Shown here one piece after another: positions 32,275-39,664 of a stretch of DNA of 48,272 bases (positions within the stretch are counted from its first letter, which is position 1; each line of letters begins with the position of its first letter). A program made the position numbers and the translations under genes. The notes under the pieces were generated by a model, which searched no databases, had not been told where the DNA came from, and saw only the letters and a program-made list of their open reading frames with translations. Source of the DNA: a virus; IMG/VR virus record IMGVR_UViG_3300044712_000587, positions 1 to 48,272 of that record; one strand, given 5' to 3'.

Positions 32275-32587
32275 GATCGGCCCCCATCTTCGCCCGAGCC
32301 GCAGCGAAGGCGTCAGCGACGTGCGCGCCACAGTACCCGGCGTTGCCCACCAGCCGAAGGATCTTCGGCGACCCGCAGACCGCACACCCGCTCCGCTTCG
32401 CCGCGCGCTCGGCCCGCTGAATCGTGTCGCCTGGAATCGCGCAGTACTCAAGCATCTGTGGCGTCTGTCTCATCTTCGCCCTCACCGCCGCCAATAGCCG
32501 GCGCGACCGCTTCTTCACCAGCCGGAGATCGCCCAGAGCATTCTCCCGAACAAACACCAGCGATTCGCTCGCTAGATCGCCTCTCAT
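32171..32587 (-). CDS. Cys-containing hypothetical protein (138 aa)
   Basis: The ATG at 32587 overlaps the stop of the gene before it (ATGA). The protein has a helical N-half (LVKKRSRRLLAAVRAKMRQ) and a possible zinc site CAVCG...CGAH around residues 70-86. The C-terminal 35 residues lie in the overlap with the DUF1064 gene and look shadow-like with weaker codon bias, so the true protein may be shorter or this tail may be unconstrained. Confidence 0.6.
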   Translation of the reverse strand: MRGDLASESLVFVRENALGDLRLVKKRSRRLLAAVRAKMRQTPQMLEYCAIPGDTIQRAERAAKRSGCAVCGSPKILRLVGNAGYCGAHVADAFAAARAKMGADHGLEGLGELRRRKRGRPRKEAVARGSDAREAGDC

Positions 32588-32817
32588 TGGAGAACAGGCC
32601 CACCGATGGCGCCACGCCCGGTTATTGGGATCAGCAACTCCGTAAACACACGTGGCGTGCATCCAGGACTCGTCGCCTTGTGATCGGCTACCAGAACCGG
32701 AGTAACCCGGTCCATCCAGGCCAGCACATTCTCCAAGTCCTCTCGCTCGGGCACGTCCACGTCTCGCCGATGAATGCCACAAGCTCCACAGGAATACTTC
32801 ACCGTGATCGTGTTCAT
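32584..32817 (-). CDS. Small Cys-containing protein (77 aa)
   Basis: It starts at the ATG (MNTITVKYSCGACGIHRRDV) that overlaps the stop of the preceding gene (ATGA). CGAC near residue 10 plus one further Cys and His residues suggest a partial zinc site. The rest is an ordered-looking alpha/beta sequence (EDLENVLAWMDRVTPVLVA). The family is unknown. Confidence 0.72.
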   Translation of the reverse strand: MNTITVKYSCGACGIHRRDVDVPEREDLENVLAWMDRVTPVLVADHKATSPGCTPRVFTELLIPITGRGAIGGPVLQ

Positions 32818-33062
32818 CGATCCCTCTTGAATCGGCCGCGCTCCGGGCACGTGGCCCAATGAGACTGAGACGCATAGAACAGCCCGGCCGACTGGCCGTT
32901 ATCCCACGTCTCCGGCTGGATCATCGTAGCTCCGGCGTTCATGGGCATTCGACGCCCGGCCGGAGTCTCGTACCATTCGATAGGCGCCCCGCACCCGGAA
33001 CACAGCCCCGCGCCCTTCGCCGGCACGAACAGAACGAGCCGCTGTTCGGTATCGCCCTTCAC
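32814..33062 (-). CDS. Small zinc-ribbon protein (82 aa)
   Basis: The GTG at 33062 overlaps the previous TGA (GTGA), the operon's usual coupling, so it is preferred to the upstream GTG. CSGCGAPIEWYETPAG and later WATCPERGRFK give a CxxC plus Cys/His site of rubredoxin or ribbon type. It is probably a nucleic-acid or host-factor binding module; no family is named. Confidence 0.72.
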   Translation of the reverse strand: MKGDTEQRLVLFVPAKGAGLCSGCGAPIEWYETPAGRRMPMNAGATMIQPETWDNGQSAGLFYASQSHWATCPERGRFKRDR

Positions 33063-33595
33063 CGCTTCCACTCCGAAAGCTCGTCGTCCGCGAACCGCTT
33101 CGGCTTGATCGGATTGAGCCGCTGATAGACCGGATTCGTCGCGCGACAGTTACACCGCCGGACCCAGGCGTGCGGAGGATGCGGTTTGTCCCGCCCGCAC
33201 TCCTTCAGTTCGTACTTGTGATCGTTGTCATGCTCCAGCTTCTCAACCGGGATCCCGTGGTCGCGGCCGACGCACCAGAACGGCTCCCAACCCGTGTCCT
33301 GACACACCCCGCACCACTCGACCGCTTCGGCCTCCGGGCTGCCCGAAGGCAAGCTCCGCCGCTCCACGATGGCGCGGGCTTCGTCGGCGTACCGCAACAC
33401 CGTCGAGATCACCGGCAACGCGCGCTCGCGCTCGCACGCCATGATGACGGCCTTGCGGAACACGGCAATCGGCACCGACCGCCGCTTGAAGATCTGAAAC
33501 CACATCTCCGCGTTGTCGACAGACATCTTCTTCCGGTAGGCGTTGTGCATTTGCCGGAGAACCGCGAAGAACTCGTCGCGCTCGTTCTCGTTCAT
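33059..33595 (-). CDS. Helicase-loader-like replication protein (178 aa)
   Basis: The N-terminal 75 residues (FFAVLRQMHNAYRKKMSVDN then WFQIFKRRSVPIAVFRKAV and a ST.LRYADEA end) resemble the helical domain of phage helicase loaders of the G39P/replisome-organizer type. The C-terminal half has CGVCQDTGW and RCNCRAT, a probable zinc site. With the initiator protein three genes upstream it would deliver the host DnaB-type helicase. The N-domain similarity is by pattern only. Confidence 0.55.
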   Translation of the reverse strand: MNENERDEFFAVLRQMHNAYRKKMSVDNAEMWFQIFKRRSVPIAVFRKAVIMACERERALPVISTVLRYADEARAIVERRSLPSGSPEAEAVEWCGVCQDTGWEPFWCVGRDHGIPVEKLEHDNDHKYELKECGRDKPHPPHAWVRRCNCRATNPVYQRLNPIKPKRFADDELSEWKR

Positions 33596-33816
33596 ACGGC
33601 CCGCCGCCTCGCGTCGATCTCCTGCGACTTGCGCCGGAGATAGGCGTGCGCCACCAGCCGCGCCTGCCGCGCCATCGCATTGAACTCGGAGACGGCGCCC
33701 GCCACTATCTTCGACTGGAGATCCGGCGTCTCACTCTTGAAGTCGTTGGATTCCGTCACGTCAGCGATCTCGCCGTCCGCGTAGTAGAACACCGTGAACG
33801 CTCTCATTCGTCCCAT
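33592..33816 (-). CDS. Small hypothetical protein (74 aa)
   Basis: It begins MGRMRAFTVFYYADGEIADV and is followed by a helical half (AVSEFNAMARQARLVAHAYL). GGAGGG precedes the ATG. The stop overlaps the loader start. It may be a small partner of the replication proteins on either side. No family is recognised. Confidence 0.72.
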   Translation of the reverse strand: MGRMRAFTVFYYADGEIADVTESNDFKSETPDLQSKIVAGAVSEFNAMARQARLVAHAYLRRKSQEIDARRRAV

Positions 33817-33831
33817 CGTCGCCCTCCAGCG

Positions 33832-34002
33832 TCACCTGGACGCCTTGATGCAAGCCTGCCCGCCGCCGGCCAGCACGACCGCTGCGGCGAACCAGAGACA
33901 CGCTGCCCACCCTGACGGGTCCGTGAAGATCTGGCTCGCGCAGATGAAGCTGCCGAAGATCATCAGCACGCCGAACACGAAGAATCCGACGCGCGCCAGC
34001 AT
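33832..34002 (-). CDS. Two-span small membrane protein (56 aa)
   Basis: This gene of 56 codons encodes two hydrophobic helices (FFVFGVLMIFGSFICAS and AACLWFAAAVVLAGGG) separated by a short Asp/Pro-containing loop. Third-position bias and tight fit between neighbours support it as real. It may be a superinfection-exclusion or membrane-remodelling protein, but nothing specific shows the role. Confidence 0.7.
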   Translation of the reverse strand: MLARVGFFVFGVLMIFGSFICASQIFTDPSGWAACLWFAAAVVLAGGGQACIKASR

Positions 34003-34003
34003 G

Positions 34004-34321
34004 TCAGATCTCCAATTCGGAGATCAAAACGTTGATGTGGCCGGTCGCTTCGTCGATGCGTCGGGTCATGGAGTCGATGCCGCGCGTCAGCGGAGCGGCC
34101 CCGTGGCCGGGGCTCTGCTGCCCTTCGGAGCGCACCTGTGGCGTGCTGTTCGACACCGGACCCAGACGCTCGGACAGCAGGCTCAGGCGCTCCTGCAAGC
34201 GGTTGATCGAATTGTCCAGTTCGTTCATGGCCGTGCCCATCGACGAGCCCACGGGTCGCGGAGGTTCGACCGCCTTGCAGATCAGCCCCTCGGGATTCCT
34301 CAACGAGTCGAAATGTGCCAT
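34004..34321 (-). CDS. Hypothetical protein with coiled-coil segments (105 aa)
   Basis: It starts MAHFDSLRNPEGLICKAVEP. Two heptad-like segments (MNELDNSINRLQERLSLLSE; MTRRIDEATGHINVLISELE) are separated by a flexible linker with Ser/Pro/Gly. It may be a dimerising accessory to the replication initiator encoded just upstream. No family is recognised. Confidence 0.72.
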   Translation of the reverse strand: MAHFDSLRNPEGLICKAVEPPRPVGSSMGTAMNELDNSINRLQERLSLLSERLGPVSNSTPQVRSEGQQSPGHGAAPLTRGIDSMTRRIDEATGHINVLISELEI

Positions 34322-34342
34322 CTTCGCCCTCTCTTTCGTGGC

Positions 34343-35260
34343 TCAGTCCTCGAAGTCCTCAGAGCGCAAGCGTGAGCCCGCGCCGCGCCTGAGTTCCAGG
34401 TGTTCCGAGATTTCTTCCTCGGTCCTGAAGGGAATCGGCGTCTCGGCATCATGCCAGCGACCTCGCTGGAGCCAGCGCGCCGGATAGACCACCATGCGCC
34501 GCGCGTTCGCATGGGTGTACGGATTGTCGGCGAAGCGTTGCGCGCCCGCGATGATGTCTTCGACCTCCGCCGGGCTCGGGTCAATCGCCAGCCACACGCC
34601 GTACGCCTCTTGCTTCTCCACGGGCCTCGGGTAGACCGACCAGAAGCGCTCGAACTCGGGCGGATACACCACCCGGCCCCGCATCACGTAGTAGTCACCC
34701 TTGACCCCGTGCACCAGTCGAGCGCCCTCGGGAAGCGGGAAGTTCCTCGCCGCCAGCACCATGCCCCGCCGCCCACTAGGTACTTCTTCTCCGTTACTTG
34801 GTACTAGATCGAAGATTGGAGTACTGACTACCTCTCGCGCGGCCGAAACAGTTGATCCGCGCGCAACAACTGTTAATGCCGACTCGGGCAACGCTCCCGC
34901 AGAGCGCGCGATAGAGACGGCACGCTCCCCTGACTCGCCCCACATCACCGCGTACTGGCGCACGAGCCGCGCCACCACATCGGGCTCGACCCCCTTCAGC
35001 CGATTGCCGAGTTCGATGATCCAGTGCTGCCGCACGTTCGGATTCGGCGGCTTCAGCGGCCATGTCGGGATCTGAAGCACGCCGCGCTCGTACGGCCAAC
35101 CGAGCTTGGTAGCGACCGCTTCGATAGCCTTCGGCACCACGGCGACACCGAACGGGTCACAGAGCGTCAGCGCGTCAAGCGCCATCAGCCGCTCCGCCGG
35201 CTTCAGCGGCCTCACCAACTCGGATGCGAACCTCAACGAGATGCCGCCCAGGAGCCCCAT
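34343..35260 (-). CDS. Replication initiator / origin-binding protein (305 aa)
   Basis: The C-terminal part (FERFWSVYPRPVEKQEAYGV, later YPARWLQRGRWHD) is the hallmark of phage replication proteins that recruit helicase (lambda O or loader type). The N-terminal 110 residues are helical and basic, as expected for a winged-helix DNA-binding domain. The middle (residues about 115-165) is a linker whose DNA carries the phased repeats at 34779-34874. This is the arrangement of lambda O, where the origin lies inside the initiator gene between its two domains. The start MGLLGGISLRF lies right after the stop of the gene before it. Confidence 0.75.
   Translation of the reverse strand: MGLLGGISLRFASELVRPLKPAERLMALDALTLCDPFGVAVVPKAIEAVATKLGWPYERGVLQIPTWPLKPPNPNVRQHWIIELGNRLKGVEPDVVARLVRQYAVMWGESGERAVSIARSAGALPESALTVVARGSTVSAAREVVSTPIFDLVPSNGEEVPSGRRGMVLAARNFPLPEGARLVHGVKGDYYVMRGRVVYPPEFERFWSVYPRPVEKQEAYGVWLAIDPSPAEVEDIIAGAQRFADNPYTHANARRMVVYPARWLQRGRWHDAETPIPFRTEEEISEHLELRRGAGSRLRSEDFED
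34779..34825. repeat. Three GGTACT-type repeats at about 21-bp spacing (AT-richer)
   Basis: GGTACT (34779-34784), GGTACT (34800-34805) and AGTACT (34820-34825) are spaced 21 and 20 bp, that is two helical turns, in the AT-richest stretch of this gene. AGTACT (1116-1121) and the reverse complement of GGTACT (1151-1156) also occur beside repeat site 2 in the control region. They are candidate initiator binding sites next to a DNA-unwinding element. Confidence 0.6.
34847..34874. repeat. Near-palindromic AACAGTTG/CAACTGTT unit (site 3, putative origin)
   Basis: AACAGTTG (34847-34854) and CAACTGTT (34867-34874) are inverted arms of a 28-bp near-palindrome with a GC-rich centre; arm spacing is 21 bp as in sites 1 and 2 at 924 and 1048. 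It lies inside the initiator gene, 22 bp from the GGTACT array, and is preceded by GGCCGAAA as at the late-promoter half-site at 1229. This is a good candidate for the replication origin or an autoregulatory operator. Confidence 0.6.
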
Positions 35261-35261
35261 G

Positions 35262-35519
35262 TCACGAGTCCATCTTCACTAGCAGGGGAAATCGAGCGTG
35301 CGCGTCTCGAAGATCGGCACGAGTGAATCCGAAACGGTCATGCTGACCGGCCTGGACATCGGCCTCGAACTCCGCCAGGAGACGCAGCGTTTCCGCGTGA
35401 CAGCCCGCACAGTGGTCCTCACCAGACCACTCTGGATCGATGACGGGACGCCCAAACTGGCACAGCGGCTCGGACTCGGGCGCCTCGTCAGACTCAGCCT
35501 CAGCCTTGCGCCGAGACAC
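35262..35519 (-). CDS. Small Cys-containing protein (85 aa)
   Basis: The protein has an acidic start (SRRKAEAESDEAPESEPL) and a region with CQFG and CAGC (residues 20-40) that could bind zinc, followed by a helix (ETLRLLAEFEADVQAGQH). It lies between recT and the initiator gene, so it may be a small replication or recombination partner. No family is recognised. Confidence 0.72.
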   Translation of the reverse strand: MSRRKAEAESDEAPESEPLCQFGRPVIDPEWSGEDHCAGCHAETLRLLAEFEADVQAGQHDRFGFTRADLRDAHARFPLLVKMDS

Positions 35520-35521
35520 CG

Positions 35522-36535
35522 CTAGTCCTCGAACAGCCCGCGCACCACATCCGAGCCCTCACCGTCCGGCGACGGGCTCGAAGAAGCGCCTGGAGCGTCC
35601 TGCGGGGGTGTTGCAGGAGCCCCAGGCGCCGGGGACGGCGGCATGGCTTCCGCCGGGGCTGTGGCGGCAGGGGCGCCGCCAGAGAGCTTGTCCTTCAGGG
35701 CTTCGAGCGCCGGCTTCTGCTCGGCCGGCGGAAGGTCGAACACCTGGACGCCAATCTTCGCCGGATCGAAGTCCCCCCACTGACCGTCACCACGATCCGC
35801 CCTGTCGTCGAGTTCGAGCGCGCGCGACAGCAGTTGCATGGCCTCCGATGCCTTCGGCAGATACTTCGCCGCCACCCGCACGACGGTCTTCAGTGCCATC
35901 GGGCCGAAGTCAGTCACCCACGGGCCGGAGTCCTTCGCGCGCGAGCGGTTCCGGTGCGCCTCGATATCGGTGCGCGGCAGGAGCGTCAGTTGCTTGCCGC
36001 CCCCGCGAAGGTGCGCCATGACGTAGGCAGCCACCACATCTCCGGGCTCGGCCGCGCCGCAGAGCCACCAGGGACGGTGAATGAGCTTCTGTTCCGACAG
36101 TTCCGCCTCGAAGTAGTCGTTCTGGTAGACCAGTTGAGGCTGCATGTCCATGACGGACTTCGCACGGTCGATCAGGTTGCGGTACCCCTGATACCCGACC
36201 ATGAAGGTTGCCTCCATCTGGTACCCGCCGTTCGGCTGTTTCACGTTGAACGGCACCAGCCACGCCTCTTGCATCGGACCGCCGAGCGCCAACCCGAGCT
36301 TCAGGGATTCCATGACGCCAGCCAGGAGGCTCTTGTGTGTGCACTTCCTCAGCTTCTCGTCATAGAAGATCGTGTTGAACGCGATACGGATCAGCCGGGC
36401 CGGATCCCCGACGTTGCGCGGTGCGGCCTTCGCCATCGCCGGCATGTTGACCTTGAACAGCGTCTCGATACTCTGCGCTTGCTGCGCTGGAGCGACAATC
36501 TGCGTCGACTCCGCCGCCTCGTTCCTTTTCGCCAT
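35522..36535 (-). CDS. recT: RecT single-strand annealing protein
   Basis: This 337-aa protein is of the RecT family, which anneals complementary single strands during recombination. Recognisable blocks are LLAGVMESLKLGLALGGPMQ (the conserved RecT core with E...L.LG), FMVGYQGYRNLIDRAKSVMD and the C-terminal core WVTDFGPMALKTVVRVAAKY. The last 90 residues are Pro/Ala/Ser-rich and end in an acidic GLFED tip. A strong promoter lies just upstream. It works with the YqaJ exonuclease encoded in the same operon. Confidence 0.93.
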   Translation of the reverse strand: MAKRNEAAESTQIVAPAQQAQSIETLFKVNMPAMAKAAPRNVGDPARLIRIAFNTIFYDEKLRKCTHKSLLAGVMESLKLGLALGGPMQEAWLVPFNVKQPNGGYQMEATFMVGYQGYRNLIDRAKSVMDMQPQLVYQNDYFEAELSEQKLIHRPWWLCGAAEPGDVVAAYVMAHLRGGGKQLTLLPRTDIEAHRNRSRAKDSGPWVTDFGPMALKTVVRVAAKYLPKASEAMQLLSRALELDDRADRGDGQWGDFDPAKIGVQVFDLPPAEQKPALEALKDKLSGGAPAATAPAEAMPPSPAPGAPATPPQDAPGASSSPSPDGEGSDVVRGLFED

Positions 36536-36576
36536 GTCACCGCCCCCACTTGGAAGGTTTCGAGTTAAACGAGCCG

Positions 36577-36605
36577 ATACTACGCGCCCCGGAATCGGAT
36601 GTCAA
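36577..36605 (-). promoter_or_regulatory. Sigma70-type promoter of recT
   Basis: On the minus strand TTGACA (36600-36605) is a perfect -35, followed after exactly 17 bases by TAGTAT (36577-36582), a four-of-six -10. It lies about 42 bases before the recT ATG in one of the few real gaps of the early operon. It gives the initiator, RecT and downstream genes a promoter of their own. Confidence 0.7.
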
Positions 36606-36620
36606 GTGAAATGCGGGGCG

Positions 36621-36890
36621 CTAATCGTGAATCTCTCCGGTCCCCGAACAGTCGGTGCAGAGCCCGTCTCCATCGCAGGTTACGCACTCGTGCCCACAGT
36701 GCGGGCAGTCTCCCTCACCCTTGCACGCGGGGCAGTCTCCAGTCCCCCCGCAGGTCGAACAGGAACTTCCCGGCTTCGCCGGCTTGACTTCCTCGCCGGG
36801 ATGGAACGTCGGGTTCTTCTTGTGTACGGCGCAGTACGCCTCAGTGTCAGCCGCGAGCGCCACGCACCACTTCACCGCACAGGTAGGCAT
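36621..36890 (-). CDS. Stand-alone DnaJ-type zinc-finger protein (89 aa)
   Basis: The C-terminal half contains five CxxC units, mostly of the CxxCxGxG form (Cys44/47, 53/56, 62/65, 69/72, 78/81), the pattern of the DnaJ cysteine-rich domain that binds two zincs. No J-domain or client-binding domain is present. The N-terminal part adds a Cys/His cluster (CAVKWC...CAVH). It may act as a small zinc chaperone or protein-interaction module. The ATG at 36890 is just after the preceding gene. Confidence 0.8.
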   Translation of the reverse strand: MPTCAVKWCVALAADTEAYCAVHKKNPTFHPGEEVKPAKPGSSCSTCGGTGDCPACKGEGDCPHCGHECVTCDGDGLCTDCSGTGEIHD

Positions 36891-36894
36891 CGGC

Positions 36895-37470
36895 TTACTC
36901 CGACAACCAGCACCCAGGATCCGCGCACGGCGGCATCGGGTGATCCCCGTCGCACTTCGCCACCTGCTCCACGGGTGGAGGCGCATAGTTGACGTTCCGC
37001 GTGAAGTGGTCAATTCCTTCGAGCAACCCCTTCACGGCATGGGCCGTCGTCCAGACCTCAAGCCCGTCCAGTCGCTTGTCCGTCACCAGCCGGATCTTCA
37101 CCCCGACCCGTCCGGGAACAGCGCTCTCTCCGTTGGCTTCGAGCGTCAACGCATCTCCGCTGTCGTTACGGATCGAATGCGAGATCCGCTTGATAACCTT
37201 GTCGGTCCTGTCAGCCCGCAGGCTGTGTTCCTGGAACTCCGCGCCGTAGAGCGCGCGCTGAAGCTCAGACAACGCTTCCGCCTCGAAGCGGCACGACATG
37301 GCCTGCTCGCTGCTCAGGTAGTTCGCCCGCACGGTCACGTCGAACAGCCCCTCGTACTCGAACGACGGGCCGATCTGGATCTCAGCCGTTTTCGTGACTA
37401 TCGCGCGCCGCTCAACTTGAGCCTGAATCGCGCGAGGATTGAAAAACCTCGCTTCCCACTCGTGATCCAT
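36895..37470 (-). CDS. Hypothetical protein (191 aa)
   Basis: The N-terminal half is beta-rich (AEIQIGPSFEYEGLFDVTVR), the middle helical (FEAEALSELQRALYGAEF), and the C-terminus contains two Cys (CDGDHPMPPCADPGC). It looks like a well-folded soluble protein. It lies between the methyltransferase-like gene and the zinc-finger gene. No family is recognised. Confidence 0.75.
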   Translation of the reverse strand: MDHEWEARFFNPRAIQAQVERRAIVTKTAEIQIGPSFEYEGLFDVTVRANYLSSEQAMSCRFEAEALSELQRALYGAEFQEHSLRADRTDKVIKRISHSIRNDSGDALTLEANGESAVPGRVGVKIRLVTDKRLDGLEVWTTAHAVKGLLEGIDHFTRNVNYAPPPVEQVAKCDGDHPMPPCADPGCWLSE

Positions 37471-37481
37471 CGTCGCCCTTT

Positions 37482-38051
37482 CTATAGGCCAAGCTCGTCA
37501 CTCAGCCATGAATCCATGAAGCCACCCTTCGCCAGCCGGCGGCGATAGCGCTTGTGAAGCGCCCGCATCTCAGGCACGTTCGCGTGCGTGATCTCGGGCC
37601 AGATATCGAAGTAGATCGTTCCGAACCGCGCGCCCCTCGGAGGCTCCCAGGTGAAGATGTCACCACGCACCACCTTGAGGATGCCGCGCTCATCCAGCCG
37701 CTTCAGATGGGGCTCGACCAGATCGATCACGCCTGGAGACTTCTCGACGACAGTAACGCTAGTGACCCGCGCTTTCTTGAGCAGCGGCACGACAATCATG
37801 CCGAGCCCCAGGCCGGCAATCAGTACGTCACCCTTGGCGCGCAGCACGAACAGGGCGTTCGTGTTCTTCTCGTGCTGAGTGTCGCTCATCACCAGCGCGC
37901 CGCCGACGCGAAGCTGCGCGTACCGCCCGTTGGGAGTCCCCATGCCCCGGATGATGGAGTGGATACCCCCGCCGTCCGTGATATCGAAGTGGACGACAGA
38001 GGCATCCCCACTCACGCCCTCCGGCACGATCTGAGCCATCGGGGAGAACAT
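37482..38051 (-). CDS. Methyltransferase- or spermidine-synthase-like protein (189 aa)
   Basis: The glycine motif DVLIAGLGLGMIVVPLL followed after about 14 residues by VTVVEKSPGVIDLVEPHLK is the Rossmann-fold nucleotide site of class I methyltransferases, most like spermidine-synthase-type members. TIYFDIWPE matches motif IV. A DNA/protein methylase or a polyamine-type enzyme acting in host takeover is possible. The ATG at 38051 is preferred over the GTG just before it. Confidence 0.72.
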   Translation of the reverse strand: MFSPMAQIVPEGVSGDASVVHFDITDGGGIHSIIRGMGTPNGRYAQLRVGGALVMSDTQHEKNTNALFVLRAKGDVLIAGLGLGMIVVPLLKKARVTSVTVVEKSPGVIDLVEPHLKRLDERGILKVVRGDIFTWEPPRGARFGTIYFDIWPEITHANVPEMRALHKRYRRRLAKGGFMDSWLSDELGL

Positions 38052-38055
38052 CACG

Positions 38056-38355
38056 CTATCCGCCGATGATCCGGCTCGCCTCGTCCAGCGTGATCGGCGC
38101 CGGCTCGGTCGCCACCGTCTTCGGCTTGCGCGGCTTCCGCACCTTCGGCGCGTCCGTCGTCGCCGCCGCCGACGTGTCGTACTTCGTCAGGAACGTGCGC
38201 GTGTTCTCCAACTGCCCGAGCATCGTGTCGGCGAGACTCCGCGCGTCCTCGATGGTCCCCGCCTTGCCCAGAAACGCCTGGAAGGTCTTGACTTCCACGA
38301 TGCGCGCCTCGACATCCGAGAGCGCCTTCACCAGACCCGTCTTCCGCTTGCTCAT
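38056..38355 (-). CDS. Small helical hypothetical protein (99 aa)
   Basis: It begins MSKRKTGLVKALSDVEARIV and is helical to about residue 60, then basic and flexible (KVRKPRKPK) with a short C-terminal segment. The Lys/Arg linker suggests nucleic-acid contact. It stands between the YqaJ exonuclease and the methyltransferase-like gene. No family is recognised. Confidence 0.72.
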   Translation of the reverse strand: MSKRKTGLVKALSDVEARIVEVKTFQAFLGKAGTIEDARSLADTMLGQLENTRTFLTKYDTSAAATTDAPKVRKPRKPKTVATEPAPITLDEASRIIGG

Positions 38356-38383
38356 GCTGTCCTGCCCTTTCGTTTGGCTGAGG

Positions 38384-39322
38384 TTACTTCTTCCCCGCGC
38401 TCCGCCTCAGCACACGGAACTCGGACTCCTTCACCACGTACTCGTCGCGGTGTTGCCACTTGTGAGAGTAGGACACGCCGTTCGGCAGCCGGCCGATAGA
38501 GGCGTCCCCAATCGCCGCCCGGAACTGGTTGTCCATCAGGCTCACGATCTTCTCGCCCTCGTCGATCAGCGCCTTGCCCCTCACGCGCTCGGCGTCCCAC
38601 TCCATCGACTCCGGCGGCAACGCGATGACCGCGCCTGTGTCCTTCGGGTAGAGCTTCCTGAGAAACGCCTTCGTTTCCTCGGAGCCGTCGATGTTCGGCG
38701 GGATGCGCGTCTCCAGCCGGTACAGGAACTCCAACTCCGACCGCCGCATCAACTCGATGAAGGCGGAGTCCCGCATCACCTTCGCCCAACGGAACTGATT
38801 GCCACCGACCAGGGCCGCGAGATAGGCGTGCGGAGCGCCAGTAACCATCATTTGGTGCTGGCACTGAACCACGTAGTAGATCGGCGGTTCGTTCTCCCAC
38901 TCGTCCGCGAAGTACGCCGAGACGTTCTTCACTTCGAGCGGCACCGGCACGCCCTCGTCGACGGCAATCGCGTCCAGGGACGCCGCCAGCCTCGGATCCT
39001 CGCGCCAGACATGCACCGTGATCGGCTTCTCCCGGCTGACCGGCATCCCCGTCACCTTGCCGAACCGCTCAACGATGACGGGCTCCAGGCTCTTGCCCCA
39101 ATAGAGCGCTTCGTTCAGCCGCTCGGCCGCTTCGCGGTCTTCCTCGACCGAGCCGACTTTCTTGTGGTACAGCGTGAACGGAGACTCGAAGCGCGAGACA
39201 CCACAGATGATCGGAGCGTCCGAAGCCCCGATGCGCGTTGCGCGATTCGCCAGCCACGTCGCCTCGTCCTCGACGACCGAAACGCTCTGCTCGACGAAGA
39301 ACTCCGGGAAGAACTCAGCCAC
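38384..39322 (-). CDS. YqaJ-type viral recombinase/exonuclease
   Basis: This 312-aa protein matches the YqaJ/lambda-exonuclease family: RIGASDAPIICGVSRFESPF at the start, LAASLDAIAV and PLEVKNVSA giving the Asp and Glu-x-Lys of the PD-(D/E)xK site, and VQCQHQMMVTGAPH. It degrades one strand of duplex DNA to give the single strand that RecT anneals. It starts at GTG overlapping the previous stop by eight bases. The length is normal for the family. Confidence 0.92.
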   Translation of the reverse strand: MAEFFPEFFVEQSVSVVEDEATWLANRATRIGASDAPIICGVSRFESPFTLYHKKVGSVEEDREAAERLNEALYWGKSLEPVIVERFGKVTGMPVSREKPITVHVWREDPRLAASLDAIAVDEGVPVPLEVKNVSAYFADEWENEPPIYYVVQCQHQMMVTGAPHAYLAALVGGNQFRWAKVMRDSAFIELMRRSELEFLYRLETRIPPNIDGSEETKAFLRKLYPKDTGAVIALPPESMEWDAERVRGKALIDEGEKIVSLMDNQFRAAIGDASIGRLPNGVSYSHKWQHRDEYVVKESEFRVLRRSAGKK

Positions 39323-39623
39323 GTCCTACCGCCTTTCTCGCTCGCGCCGCGCGCACCCGAGCCTTGCGGTCTTCCTCCAGGGCATCGACCAGGATCCGAT
39401 GAGCCTCGGCCGGCGTCCAGCCCCACACGCGCACCGTCAGTTTCGAGTGCCGGCCAACCTCGCCCGTCTCCGGCGAGTACGACCAGAACTCGATACGCAC
39501 CGCACGCTGGCGAAGCTGGCGCCCACGGAACACCACGGTACCGGCTATCACCTGACGAGACAGCCGCTTCTTCTGCGCCTCGTCGCGCTCGATACGCGCC
39601 GAGATATCTTCACGATTCGCCAT
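39315..39623 (-). CDS. Small hypothetical protein (102 aa)
   Basis: The start MANREDISARIERDEAQKKR is the ATG with GGAGG upstream; an upstream extension is shadow. The middle is beta-rich (RAVRIEFWSYSPETGEVGRH), and the ends are charged helices. It overlaps the exonuclease gene. No family is recognised. Confidence 0.72.
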   Translation of the reverse strand: MANREDISARIERDEAQKKRLSRQVIAGTVVFRGRQLRQRAVRIEFWSYSPETGEVGRHSKLTVRVWGWTPAEAHRILVDALEEDRKARVRAARARKAVGRG

Positions 39624-39664
39624 CGTCTTACCTCCGGCCCATCCTGCCGAAAAGTCGCTTTCCA

